DNA of 64,000 nt. Origin: Sporopachydermia quercuum (Eukaryota; Ascomycota; Sporopachydermiomycetes; Sporopachydermiales; Sporopachydermiaceae). The position numbers and the translations under genes are program-made. Positions 11,205-20,644 of the stretch are shown in pieces (the first letter of the stretch is position 1; every line of letters starts with the position of its first letter). The notes under the pieces were generated by a model. That model had not been told where the DNA came from and did no database searches. It was given only the letters and a program-made list of their open reading frames with translations. Where the stretch lies: assembly GCA_001599295.1 (NCBI GenBank), contig BCGN01000006.1, forward strand, positions 558,001 through 622,000, in the 5' to 3' direction.

Positions 11205-11939
11205 CTATTCGTCTTCAATATCCAATTCTTCTGGTTTAACAAATGGCTTCAGTTTATTGACAACATTTTGAGGGATATTGTTCATCTCATTGAAAGTTTC
11301 GCTGCCCAAGACGCTGGAATTCCATAATGATGAAGGCCTTGGTGGTACTTTCTTAGGAGCCATTGCGTGTTTATAATCATCAACTAAAGGAGAGTCGACA
11401 TCAAATGGAAACAGGTTTTTGAACTCAAAACCTCTTGCTCTTGCAGGGTTACTTAACGGTGAAAATCCTAGTAATGGTTTGTAACCAGAAAAGAAGCAAT
11501 CACTCATTACTAATCTGATATCTTTAAAATCCGTAGGGGGAACTTTTGGAAGTGAAGAGAAAATGCTATTTTGATAACCCTCACTAGACCCAGAAAATGA
11601 TGACTTTTTAGCTGACCAAGGTGTTAATTGAACAGAGTAAACTCTTTTATCGGACTTTTCAGAAAGTATTTGAATTCTAGGCGATTCTCTCGCATTTTTA
11701 AGAGACCTTGATTGCTGCGACATTGTTGCAGAGTTTGCTTCGATTAAATTTTTCATCCTATTAATTTTCGCATTGCTACTCTTCTTTGCTTCCGTTTGTT
11801 CTTGAACTTCAGGTAAGTCCATATTCTTACTTTTGGAATCCGAACTAGAATAACGTACTGAGACCATTGGCAACAGTCTGGAACATTGCTGCCGTCCAGG
11901 AATTCTAGACTTGTTCCTGAATATGTGTAAGTTTTTCAT
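11205..11939 (-). CDS. PET20: PET20/SUE1-family mitochondrial protein
   Basis: 244-aa protein with the fungal Pet20 domain at about residues 120-230. Diagnostic pieces are SLPKVPPTDFKDIRLVMSD, FFSGYKPLLGFSPL, the Phe/Pro-containing FPFDVDSPL and the Pro-Arg-Pro/Ser-Leu-Trp motif (PPRPSSLWNSS). The N-terminus (MKNLHIFRNKSRIPGR, then RLLPMVSVRYSSS) is basic, Ser-rich and free of acids, as expected for a mitochondrial targeting peptide. In yeast Pet20 supports respiratory growth and Sue1 helps degrade unstable cytochrome c. Sequence alone does not decide between the two, so the symbol marks the family. The middle region (30-110) is basic and low-complexity. The start is ATG 11939. Confidence 0.85.
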   Translation of the reverse strand: MKNLHIFRNKSRIPGRQQCSRLLPMVSVRYSSSDSKSKNMDLPEVQEQTEAKKSSNAKINRMKNLIEANSATMSQQSRSLKNARESPRIQILSEKSDKRVYSVQLTPWSAKKSSFSGSSEGYQNSIFSSLPKVPPTDFKDIRLVMSDCFFSGYKPLLGFSPLSNPARARGFEFKNLFPFDVDSPLVDDYKHAMAPKKVPPRPSSLWNSSVLGSETFNEMNNIPQNVVNKLKPFVKPEELDIEDE

Positions 11940-13279
11940 GATGATCTAGATGTAATAAAAAGAAAACGGAGTAGAAACTTCTCAAAGCTTATCTCAGTTC
12001 AGATACTCTTGCTAGTCACGAATGATATCCACCTAGACTTGGTCTCACACATAAAACTTCTGTATAATAGTTGTTGCTAGAAGTGAATTTCTGTAACCTC
12101 TTTGAATAATCAATCTCAGTACGAATAACTCGTGGTAACTACTAAAATGCTATTTAATAGTACGTATCTCAAATACAATTTCTCTGAAACAATATTTGAT
12201 TGATTCGTCGTTTTCTCTTATCTTTGACGGACACAGATGCTAAAGATAAGGACCTACCTCAATCTAGCTCAATGATGTTGTTGATGAAGACTACAATGAT
12301 GACAATAACCATGCCGAATGCTCAGAACAACTTCAAACAAAGCAGAGAATAACTAGATAGCACTTCTAATATTGATTACTCAATGTCAAGAGTGAAAGCG
12401 TGTTTCTATAAGCAATAACGAAAGACGAATGAAATGATGGTTAGAAGTGGCGGTACTAAGGATTAGGGGGGAACAAATAGAGGGATAAGTGATGTCCGGG
12501 ACATGGACTGTGAAACTGAGATAAGCGGAATCATTAAAAGTCATGTGACATATGAGAGAGTTTTGATATTCAATGCTAGACTGCATAACAATTTGAAAAT
12601 CAGCTTATGAAAGTTTTTGAACAATTTTTTGTAAGGCTCGATGACAGAAAATTCTGAAAAATGAGTTTTCTGCCAGCTTATTGCTATATCGTGGAAAATA
12701 TCAACTAGTTATCTAAGTCTCGAGTAATCCCACGCCTTTCTGTTTACACCACAGATAACCAATTTACTGATAAGAATGAGGTGATCTAGGGTTGGGACAT
12801 GTTTGCCTTGCGGACAGTAAACCCCTGAAGTCCCTACCTAGTACAGAGAGAAGAAGAATGAGAATAACAAATCGTGTCTATGAACTCTTATTTCACCATT
12901 TGGTAGCATTTGTTCACTGAAGTTATGGAAAAAGAAGTACAATCAACGTCTATTGCAATCTATATTACTGATTCTTTCTGCTGTTGTGATGGAAGATGAA
13001 CAACATGTGTTATCAGTTGGTAAACACGTTGTACCTTATCTTGTTCTACCTCCGATAACGATTTACATGGTATAACGATCTCACATTTAGTCCTGTTTTT
13101 TTGAAATAGCAGAGTTGGGTTAAGACAGGTAAAAAAAGGACTGATAAAATGATTGATTAATAAAAAATTTTATCAGTGATTTTACATAAGAGAGAAAGCT
13201 GGTAAAAACGGCTGGTGGTGAATTCATTTATCTAAATCTATAACAATTTATTGACTTAGTTTTAGCAAGGAGGAAAAGC
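11940..13279. other. Intergenic region before tRNA-Thr
   Basis: 1.34 kb containing the promoter of the PET20-like gene. No open frame with recognisable content is seen; the 66-codon frame at 12386-12586 looks like chance. No repeat is visible. Confidence 0.5.
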
Positions 13280-13351
13280 GCCTCCTTAGCTTAGTGGTAG
13301 AGCGTTGCACTTGTAATGCAAAGGTCAGCGGTTCAATTCCGCTAGGTGGCA
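13280..13351 (+). tRNA. tRNA-Thr (anticodon UGU)
   Basis: Complete cloverleaf: acceptor GCCTCCT/AGGTGGC, D stem GCTT/GAGC with AGTGGTA loop, anticodon stem TTGCA/TGCAA with loop CTTGTAA (TGT at 13312-13314), and T stem AGCGG/CCGCT with loop TTCAATT. There is no intron. The internal A box (TAGCTTAGTGG) and B box (GGTTCAATTCC) are good, and a T7 run at about 13362 ends transcription. The fourth acceptor pair is T-T, a mismatch. Confidence 0.95.
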
Positions 13352-14492
13352 TTTAATAATTTTTTTCATTCTTTTAGCTACTCTCCTTGTCAGAGCGAAA
13401 AAAGAAATGTCGCTTATTCGAGTTAGGACTCAATTACATGTCTCGTACTTCATCTATAAAAAAAAAGGTTTCAGATCCTTCAAATACACCTTTATTTCTT
13501 CTTCTGTAGGTTGAATCATTTAATTCAAACTATCTCTGAGACTCCTGAAAATGGTTCACATCTCACATTTACTTTCGTTTGACCAATGTTTTCAAAGAAG
13601 TAACCATTTTTACTTCGATTCAACAGACTTCCGATACATTATAAACACAGGATATCAGTTACCTAAACTCCTACTGTATTTCTTCTATTCTCCATACATT
13701 TTCATATCAATTAGTCCTTTTCGTTTTTCGGCTTTAGCAGCCTACTAAAAAATTACGCTCTACTTAGATTGAACTTTAAATTCAGGATCTATGCAGAAAC
13801 ATGCATATATCTGCAGTGCATTAAACTTTATGACCCAGTTTGGGCATTCTCCATTTCCTCCACTGCCTGCCTTTTTCATTTGTCTCTCAAGCCTTCTTTA
13901 TCATTCGTAAGCAACATGATGATAAGGAAATAGAAGTTAGAGCCGTTGAAAACCTAGTAAATTGAATGAAACTAGAACGATAGGGAATATAGACTACAGA
14001 TTTTGCTTGTAAACTTATTTGGTGGTTTACTAAATTGACAAGTGCCGATGGTTGAGCTCCTTGTATCTTTTTAGGAGTATCGATAGAAGGCACAAGTATC
14101 CTCGTCTTAGAGGTTAGAAGAAAAAGAAAGTATAGAATAAAGACAAAAGGATCTTTTAATTACTAGCAGTAACTTATTGAGAGCGATACAATCAAAAGGT
14201 TGCAATAACCGAATATCACACTGTACTGGGCCGAGGAATATTCTATCATACTACATTTAAGCCCTAAGAGTACCACCCATAACTAATACCACACTAATGC
14301 TCTATGCTCTATTATATCATTATACTATACGCTTTGTCTGTGCTTATGCCTGTAACTAGTATAAGCATATTGTAACAAGAACGGCCTAGAAAATCAACAT
14401 TATATCTTATTTTTTACGGTTTATAATTCAATAAAGCAGCAAATAACAACTCCGGAACAAAGAATCACATATTAAACACTCTACCTGCCAAA
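13352..14492. other. Intergenic region upstream of SSH4
   Basis: 1.14 kb with the tRNA terminator at its left end and the SSH4 promoter at its right. Short open frames (13551-13748, 13887-14093) show no motif. Nothing else is seen. Confidence 0.5.
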
Positions 14493-16529
14493 ATGGGGTT
14501 AATCCCAAGACAAAAACTATCTTCGATTGGAGAAGACTCTTTGGANAGTACATCACCTGAATTACTTCAAAAGGATGGCTACAAAAAAGGTGAATTTCCT
14601 GATATTTTTGACGCTCCAGAATTAGGAGAGGAACCGATTAGCTCGATTAACGTTCCANTGTTAGTAGGCCTTTTGTCAGGATTAGGTGGGTTTCTCATAG
14701 TGTTAGCGTTAGGTCTATTATACTATCTAATTGTCTACAGAACATCAGGAAGAATTACACTATCGCATAACGCACCAGGGGAAATAGACGATGAAGCTGA
14801 AATTTTACGCGAAGAACAAGAACATTTAGACGAGTTAGACGAATTTTCAAAACTCTTGTATTTTCAAGCAAAGGAATTTCAAAGATTATACCCACCATCT
14901 AGTTCAGACTCAACAATAACTTTATCCGATTACTTAACCATTCAGGAGAAAGGAGTTGCAGCATGGTATTTTCAGCAACCAAAACTTTTGCCTTTCTTAC
15001 AGGAGAATTATTATCGTGATATTCATGACAGCCTTTTTGTTGAACAAAGAGTGGAACTAGAATTTTTTGATCTACCTTGTAGTAGTCAAACAAATTTACC
15101 ATTCCCTCGACAAAATTCTGTTTATTATTATGAAGCAAAAATATTTGAAAAACCTGAAGACACCCTCATATCAATTGGAGTCACGACAAATCCTTATCCT
15201 GGCTTCACACTTCCTGGTAGACATAGGTACTCTGCAAGTTATGACTCTGATGGCACGAAACGATTGAACCAACCATTTGAAGGCTCTAAAATTTTTCCTA
15301 CTATCCAACAGGGTGATGTTGTAGGAATTGGTTACAAACCACGCACAGGGACTATTTTCTTTACCCGCAATGGTAAAAAATTAAAAAACGGTACAATTCA
15401 AGGTATGATGATGGATTTGTATCCAACAATAGGTGCTAGTGGACCATGTATAGTCCATGTCAATTTTGGTCAAATAGGCTATGTATATATTGAAGCTAAT
15501 GTGAAAAAGTGGGAATTAGCGCCTGTCAATGGTAGCTTGGCTCCACCACCACCTTATGGTATGGAAGATGATACTGTTTTATTAGAAGCATCAGAAGGAT
15601 CAACTTCAGGATCAGGATCAAGTTCACAAGTTGACTATGATTTTGCNCAGTACTCCCCGCCTCCTAGTTTCACCAAAATATTCACTGGAGAAGAAAATAG
15701 AGATAATATCACCCTTAGAAGTATTTATAATCAGAGCCAGGATAGTCTGAGTATATCAAATGGTGCTGCTGATTCAGACCTAGGAGAAACATCTGAAGAC
15801 GCACCTTTATTGCCTGTACCTCCTGGTGTTAGCAATGCCAACGATATCACTATACGACCAGGAAACAAGAATAGAAACGGGAGTACTCAAAACAATATAG
15901 CTGATTCACCGCCACCCAGTTATAACAATGCATTAGCTAGTAGATCAGGTTCTATTGTTTCAAATGGGCCCATAGGAGTTGTCAGTGATAGACATGTATT
16001 GATTAGAAATAACTCTAAAGGTAAAGGAAAACTATCACGAATGAATTCGNCTAATTCACGTTCAAGTGTCAGCGACAATAGTAATAACAAGAATAATGTT
16101 ACAAATACCAATCATAAAAAGAACAGCAATAGTGACAATAGTGACAATAATAATGCGATCAACACATCGGGTGCATTTGGATCAGAATTAAGCCTTGTAC
16201 TTGATGAAGCTAATGAAGAAGACTCATTAGATGGCCAACATGAAACTGAATTAGTCAAATCACTTTCAAGGCAAAGTAACGATGATGATAATAANGACAA
16301 CAATGATGATTTTACGATAGATCCTTTTAAAAGTTCTGGTAGCGGTGATAACAATAACAATAATGACAGCAATATTGCTGATGAAACGGTTATTAACAAG
16401 ATGCCTTATGAACATGCAGAAAGGCAGTATGAAGCCAGAACTGTCGATAGAGAAAGCATTGAGACAAGCAGTCAAGAAGCATTTGAGGATGCAGAAGAGC
16501 CACATGAAAATGGCGAGAATACCGAATAG
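14493..16529 (+). CDS. SSH4: Ssh4-type endosomal/vacuolar Rsp5 adaptor with SPRY domain
   Basis: Type-I-like single-pass adaptor that directs the ubiquitin ligase Rsp5 to cargo at endosome and vacuole membranes. It has 678 aa. One membrane helix lies at about residues 57-80 (LVGLLSGLGGFLIVLALGLL). A SPRY domain covers about 185-345 (VYYYEAKIFEKPEDTLISIG, PGRHRYSASYDSDG, GDVVGIGYKP, IFFTRNGKKL). The long Asn/Ser/Asp-rich tail carries PPxY motifs that bind Rsp5 WW domains: PPPPYG near residue 351 and PPPSYNN near 472. Yeast Ssh4 and Ear1 have the same layout. Five N bases lie in the frame (14526, 14658, 15647, 16030, 16295), three in third positions. The start ATG 14493 gives a short extracytosolic N-terminus without a signal peptide. 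Confidence 0.93.
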   Translation: MGLIPRQKLSSIGEDSLXSTSPELLQKDGYKKGEFPDIFDAPELGEEPISSINVPXLVGLLSGLGGFLIVLALGLLYYLIVYRTSGRITLSHNAPGEIDDEAEILREEQEHLDELDEFSKLLYFQAKEFQRLYPPSSSDSTITLSDYLTIQEKGVAAWYFQQPKLLPFLQENYYRDIHDSLFVEQRVELEFFDLPCSSQTNLPFPRQNSVYYYEAKIFEKPEDTLISIGVTTNPYPGFTLPGRHRYSASYDSDGTKRLNQPFEGSKIFPTIQQGDVVGIGYKPRTGTIFFTRNGKKLKNGTIQGMMMDLYPTIGASGPCIVHVNFGQIGYVYIEANVKKWELAPVNGSLAPPPPYGMEDDTVLLEASEGSTSGSGSSSQVDYDFXQYSPPPSFTKIFTGEENRDNITLRSIYNQSQDSLSISNGAADSDLGETSEDAPLLPVPPGVSNANDITIRPGNKNRNGSTQNNIADSPPPSYNNALASRSGSIVSNGPIGVVSDRHVLIRNNSKGKGKLSRMNSXNSRSSVSDNSNNKNNVTNTNHKKNSNSDNSDNNNAINTSGAFGSELSLVLDEANEEDSLDGQHETELVKSLSRQSNDDDNXDNNDDFTIDPFKSSGSGDNNNNNDSNIADETVINKMPYEHAERQYEARTVDRESIETSSQEAFEDAEEPHENGENTE

Positions 16530-18343
16530 TTCTGTCTCTGTGAGAACCCATCAAATGATTGGAAGAAGGGAATTATGGATTGGAAGTGTCAAAGGTTTAT
16601 TGCTATGACTCTAATAGATATATTTTAATGGAAATGGNTTATTTATGGTAATTTAGTGAAGGGTTTGTTTGTATTGTCGTGATATGACGTTCATACCGAG
16701 GAAAGAGGAATAAATATAACTTAGTGAATAAATATGAATATGAATATATACGTTTATGTCAATTCATTCTATGTATTACATAAAACTAGCATCAAACAAG
16801 CTTTAAACAGTATCCACTACATTGGATGAACTGTAGTTGCTATTAGAGTTCAGCGAGAATGGCAGGTGAGAAAGATAAATAGTAGCTAATATCAATTGTT
16901 CAATTATGGAAAAATGTGGCCTAAGTCGATTAGATAGGGCCTATAGGGCCTATGAAGAGTGAATTAGTCATATTAAGTTTGTATCTCAAGAATAGAACCG
17001 AACAACTATTTAGCCATTCACCAATATAGGACGGAATTTGTTAGGAGATGACCAGCTAGTTCAATGAAAGCAGTTTCATCATTGGACTTATTGAAAGTCA
17101 TCGATGTGAATATAAAGCTATCAATACTAACGTATTAGTATCCAGTGGCTTATTGATATTAATATTACATGCTGTCAACTGAACTGATAATGAATGGATG
17201 ACAATTTCGGTACTGCAACTTTTTATTTTCCTATGATCTGCCGTTTCATGACTATTAGCATACATTCATTCACAGTTGCTTTATTTTCCTTGCTTAGCTA
17301 GTTGATCATAACGTACTCATATAACATTGTACCTGCAATTGCGTTTATTGTGAATGCCTTCTTTACAAGTATTTTTGTTAATGATCTTTGATGTACGATA
17401 TTATTGTCTCAAATCGAACCACTCTGTGTCTAACGAACCAACATCCAGGGAAAATGAATAGTACTTCTCTTCTCTTCTCTACTTATTTCCATGAACAGCC
17501 AGTACAATCAAGGACATTGGAATTTTCAATAGTAGAATTATCATCAGAAATCCGTATCAACTAAATTGGGTACTGTAAGTAGTTCTGTTAGTAATTCTAA
17601 TACTCTTTTATTACTTAGNTAGATCATTGATTGTTATATGATAAAATATGTATAGTTACATGCAAATAATTATAAATTAATCATATCTTTCATTTTTTAT
17701 CAAAGCAACAAAATAAGTAGTTAATTTGAAAAAGGCATTATTAATAATGAATAAGATCCTAATACTAGGTAATATTCATTCTATATTAACCGTCGTTCAG
17801 CAATATTCATTATACTTTTGGTATAATACTTGAATAAAAGATCCTAGTTAAGACCTATCTGTTACACAAATCATTGTCATGCATAGTTAGCAAGATAGAT
17901 AGATAATGAACAGTATTATTGATTGTTCAATGGAAGGGAATAGTCAACGTGTAGATTGAAACTTGACGTTCTGATCCGATTTATTATTGACTTAGTAATA
18001 TATTTATTTATAAGTTCATCAATAGAGAATTTAATAGATACAAGCCATTGACTGAATGTTTACTTTGCTGAAAACCAATTAGGTATATAATTGTTTCAGA
18101 CTTGACAGGTGATATTATCGAAGTGTATATGACATCTATGATATATTAATATAATTGTAATGATAATTGCAATTGTATGAACCCCAAAAGTTTCACTGTT
18201 TGATTTGTAACATTGCTTAAAGATATTCTGAAATATCTTCACGAGAAAGCTACGTTATATTATTTTGACCGGTTCCTTGTCCTTTGCCCAACCCTTGTTC
18301 TTTGCCCGACCCTTGTGCTTCCATTCTTCTTAATTTTCAAAGT
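16530..18343. other. Convergent spacer SSH4 / PHO2-like
   Basis: 1.8 kb between convergent stops, unusually long for a yeast 3' spacer. AT-rich, with one 18-bp tandem repeat (18275-18322) and a short direct repeat AGGGCCTAT at about 16936-16953. No gene is seen. Confidence 0.5.
18275..18322. repeat. 18-bp tandem repeat, 2.7 copies
   Basis: Units begin CCTTGTCCTTTGCCCAAC, then CCTTGTTCTTTGCCCGAC, then a partial CCTTGTGCTTCC. The array lies 22 bp past the stop of the homeodomain gene, probably in its 3' UTR. It has higher GC than its surroundings. Confidence 0.85.
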
Positions 18344-20644
18344 TTAGTTATCGCCTGATGAAGAAAAATTCATTCGACCGAAATTGATGCTTTTAGATCT
18401 ACCAAAAGTATGATTTGGATTGATACAATTAATATCATAGATGTTGTTATATATTGCGTTATTGTCAATTTTCTCCCCAATGTTTGTATATCTTGGATTA
18501 ATATTCTTTGATGACTGACCTGAATTAGGACTATGATTCATTGTGGTTTTATAATCATCGTGAAGTTCACTATTCCATTTTGATTTCATTATCAAATGAT
18601 GTATTAATTGAAAGTCTGATTGACTAATATCTGATAATACATGATGAACATTAGCAACTGCTTTCGAAACCTGTTTATTATCTGAAAAATCTTCACAGCT
18701 TATCCAAAATGGTTTAGAATTGGTAGAAGGATCAAGATCAATGGAGGAAGAAACAGTACTACTCTTATTCTCAATGTTACCATAAGTAGTACCATTTCCA
18801 ACAGAATTGCTCGACTCATTAGAAAAGCTAGTAGTACCAGGAAAATGCACTGAAAAAGAAGGTGCTTTACTAAGCAAGAGTTTTAAATTATTTTCATTAC
18901 CACTAGAAATATGAAATTCTCCGGTTTGATTTCTATTAGCAGCCATGCTGTTACTATTGTTATCATAAGCCACTAGTTCGTTATTATATTCGATAGATGC
19001 AATAGAATCAAACGAAATATCAATTTTGAATATCATTTTATCTTCATANTTGATATTGGATGGAGTAACTGAAGATGCTGTCCGATTACTAATAGTATCA
19101 TCATCATTACCCTTGTTGTTAATACCGATATTGATACTGCTGCTAATGTCAATACTATCTATTCCATTGCCATTGTTACTTTCATTCTTCATACTAGTAC
19201 CCATTGAGAACAAATAGACTAAATTCGAAGTCTTAGGACATATCATTATAGCTAAATCAACTTGATTCATGATAGAGATTAGATTAACTGGATCATCTAT
19301 TGATTTGACCTTGGAAATGGTACCCAGTAAATATTTTATGGGATTATAGGATAGTTTAACCCTGTGCCAATCGCCAATTGTGATCGAGTGGCATTCTATT
19401 AAATGTGGAGCATTTACATTCCATGAAAACTGTTGAGATTGTTGATTACCCAAGTACTTTGACAATTCAGTGCTGGAATTACTTGTATTGTCCGTAGGCA
19501 ATGAGGTATGTCTTGCCTTTGAGTAAGCAATATTTGAAGGATTTTGAGAGTGTATGATGTTGATGTTATCAAGAAATTGCGAGTCGTATGAAGCAGGAAT
19601 TGCAGTTGGAAATAACTCAGGCAATGAACCAGTTGTATTACTAGTACTAAGATAGCCAATACTATTAGGAGTATCAAATCGATCAAAAGATCCAAAACTG
19701 CTATCTGACTGAACATAAAATGAATCAAAAGATTCAATTATTTTTGTATAAGGATTATGAAGCTTTTGCTGACCTAAATTCATTTGAGTAGTAGTATCAT
19801 AATACCCATGATTTGACTTCCTCTCTATAGGCATAAGATCAAATAACGTATTATTTGATGGACTCTCAAGATTATTGTTAGTATCAACAGCAGAATTACC
19901 GTCAGCTCCAGAAATCGAATTGAGAGAAACAACTTGTTCAATAGCTTCAATTGGATCAATTGTTGAAGTACTAATACTACAATTAATTCCATCATCAATA
20001 GAAATATAATCAAAGGTAGGAAGTGAGCTAAACTCAGCAGCATTCAAATTGGTACTAGGTTCCATTTCCTTTAAATCTGACTGGCTATGTGCATCATCTG
20101 ACTCATTTTCGAGTTCATCCGATTCAACAATTAGAAATTCATTATTCATTGAATGTTCTTGGTTGGCGGGAGAAGAAGGATGATGATTATTTGCATTTGT
20201 ATTGGAATTGTTTCCTTTCGGGTTATTGTAATTTGTGTATTCAAAGCGATTATAGTTGTTGATGACGCTATCGCCATCATTATCACAATCTTCATCAGCA
20301 TCATTGTTGTCATCAATATCAACAATGCCATCTATGCTACTTTTACTATCTGATCTTAGTTTTTTCTTTTGTTTTGCTCTTTGGTTCTGGAACCAAATTT
20401 GAACTTGCCTCTCCGATAAACCAACTAGCAAACTAATTCTTTTTCTATCATCTGAAGAAGGGTTCTCATTCTTGACAAACTCCGTAAATAATGTTTTGAA
20501 TTGGTCAGGGCTTGTTCTTTGTCTTCGGCCTTTTCTACCAGGTCCTTTATATCTTGATTTAAGAGAAGAAGAGACTGACGACGTTGAAGAAGAGGATGAA
20601 TTGTTTTTCATATTAAAGTTGAAAGACGAAACAGTTGAAAGCAT
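18344..20644 (-). CDS. PHO2: Pho2/Grf10-like homeodomain transcription factor
   Basis: 766-aa regulator. A homeodomain covers about residues 37-100 (KGRRQRTSPDQFKTLF at its start, then LSERQVQIWFQNQRAK as recognition helix). Beyond it are acidic Asn/Ser-rich stretches. A second conserved region (about 410-680) aligns with Saccharomyces Pho2: IECHSITIGDWHRVKL corresponds to its SITVGSW block, APSFSVHF to SPTFAVYF, and WISCEDFSDNKQVSKA to WSICDDFSEGRQVNDA. Pho2 acts with Pho4, Bas1 and Swi5 on phosphate, purine and HO genes. The homeodomain has Gln rather than Arg after Asn in WFQNQRAK, unlike Pho2's WFQNRRAK. An N at 19050 is a third codon base. Start ATG 20644; the 5.7-kb gap upstream is notable. 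Confidence 0.9.
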   Translation of the reverse strand: MLSTVSSFNFNMKNNSSSSSTSSVSSSLKSRYKGPGRKGRRQRTSPDQFKTLFTEFVKNENPSSDDRKRISLLVGLSERQVQIWFQNQRAKQKKKLRSDSKSSIDGIVDIDDNNDADEDCDNDGDSVINNYNRFEYTNYNNPKGNNSNTNANNHHPSSPANQEHSMNNEFLIVESDELENESDDAHSQSDLKEMEPSTNLNAAEFSSLPTFDYISIDDGINCSISTSTIDPIEAIEQVVSLNSISGADGNSAVDTNNNLESPSNNTLFDLMPIERKSNHGYYDTTTQMNLGQQKLHNPYTKIIESFDSFYVQSDSSFGSFDRFDTPNSIGYLSTSNTTGSLPELFPTAIPASYDSQFLDNINIIHSQNPSNIAYSKARHTSLPTDNTSNSSTELSKYLGNQQSQQFSWNVNAPHLIECHSITIGDWHRVKLSYNPIKYLLGTISKVKSIDDPVNLISIMNQVDLAIMICPKTSNLVYLFSMGTSMKNESNNGNGIDSIDISSSINIGINNKGNDDDTISNRTASSVTPSNIXYEDKMIFKIDISFDSIASIEYNNELVAYDNNSNSMAANRNQTGEFHISSGNENNLKLLLSKAPSFSVHFPGTTSFSNESSNSVGNGTTYGNIENKSSTVSSSIDLDPSTNSKPFWISCEDFSDNKQVSKAVANVHHVLSDISQSDFQLIHHLIMKSKWNSELHDDYKTTMNHSPNSGQSSKNINPRYTNIGEKIDNNAIYNNIYDINCINPNHTFGRSKSINFGRMNFSSSGDN

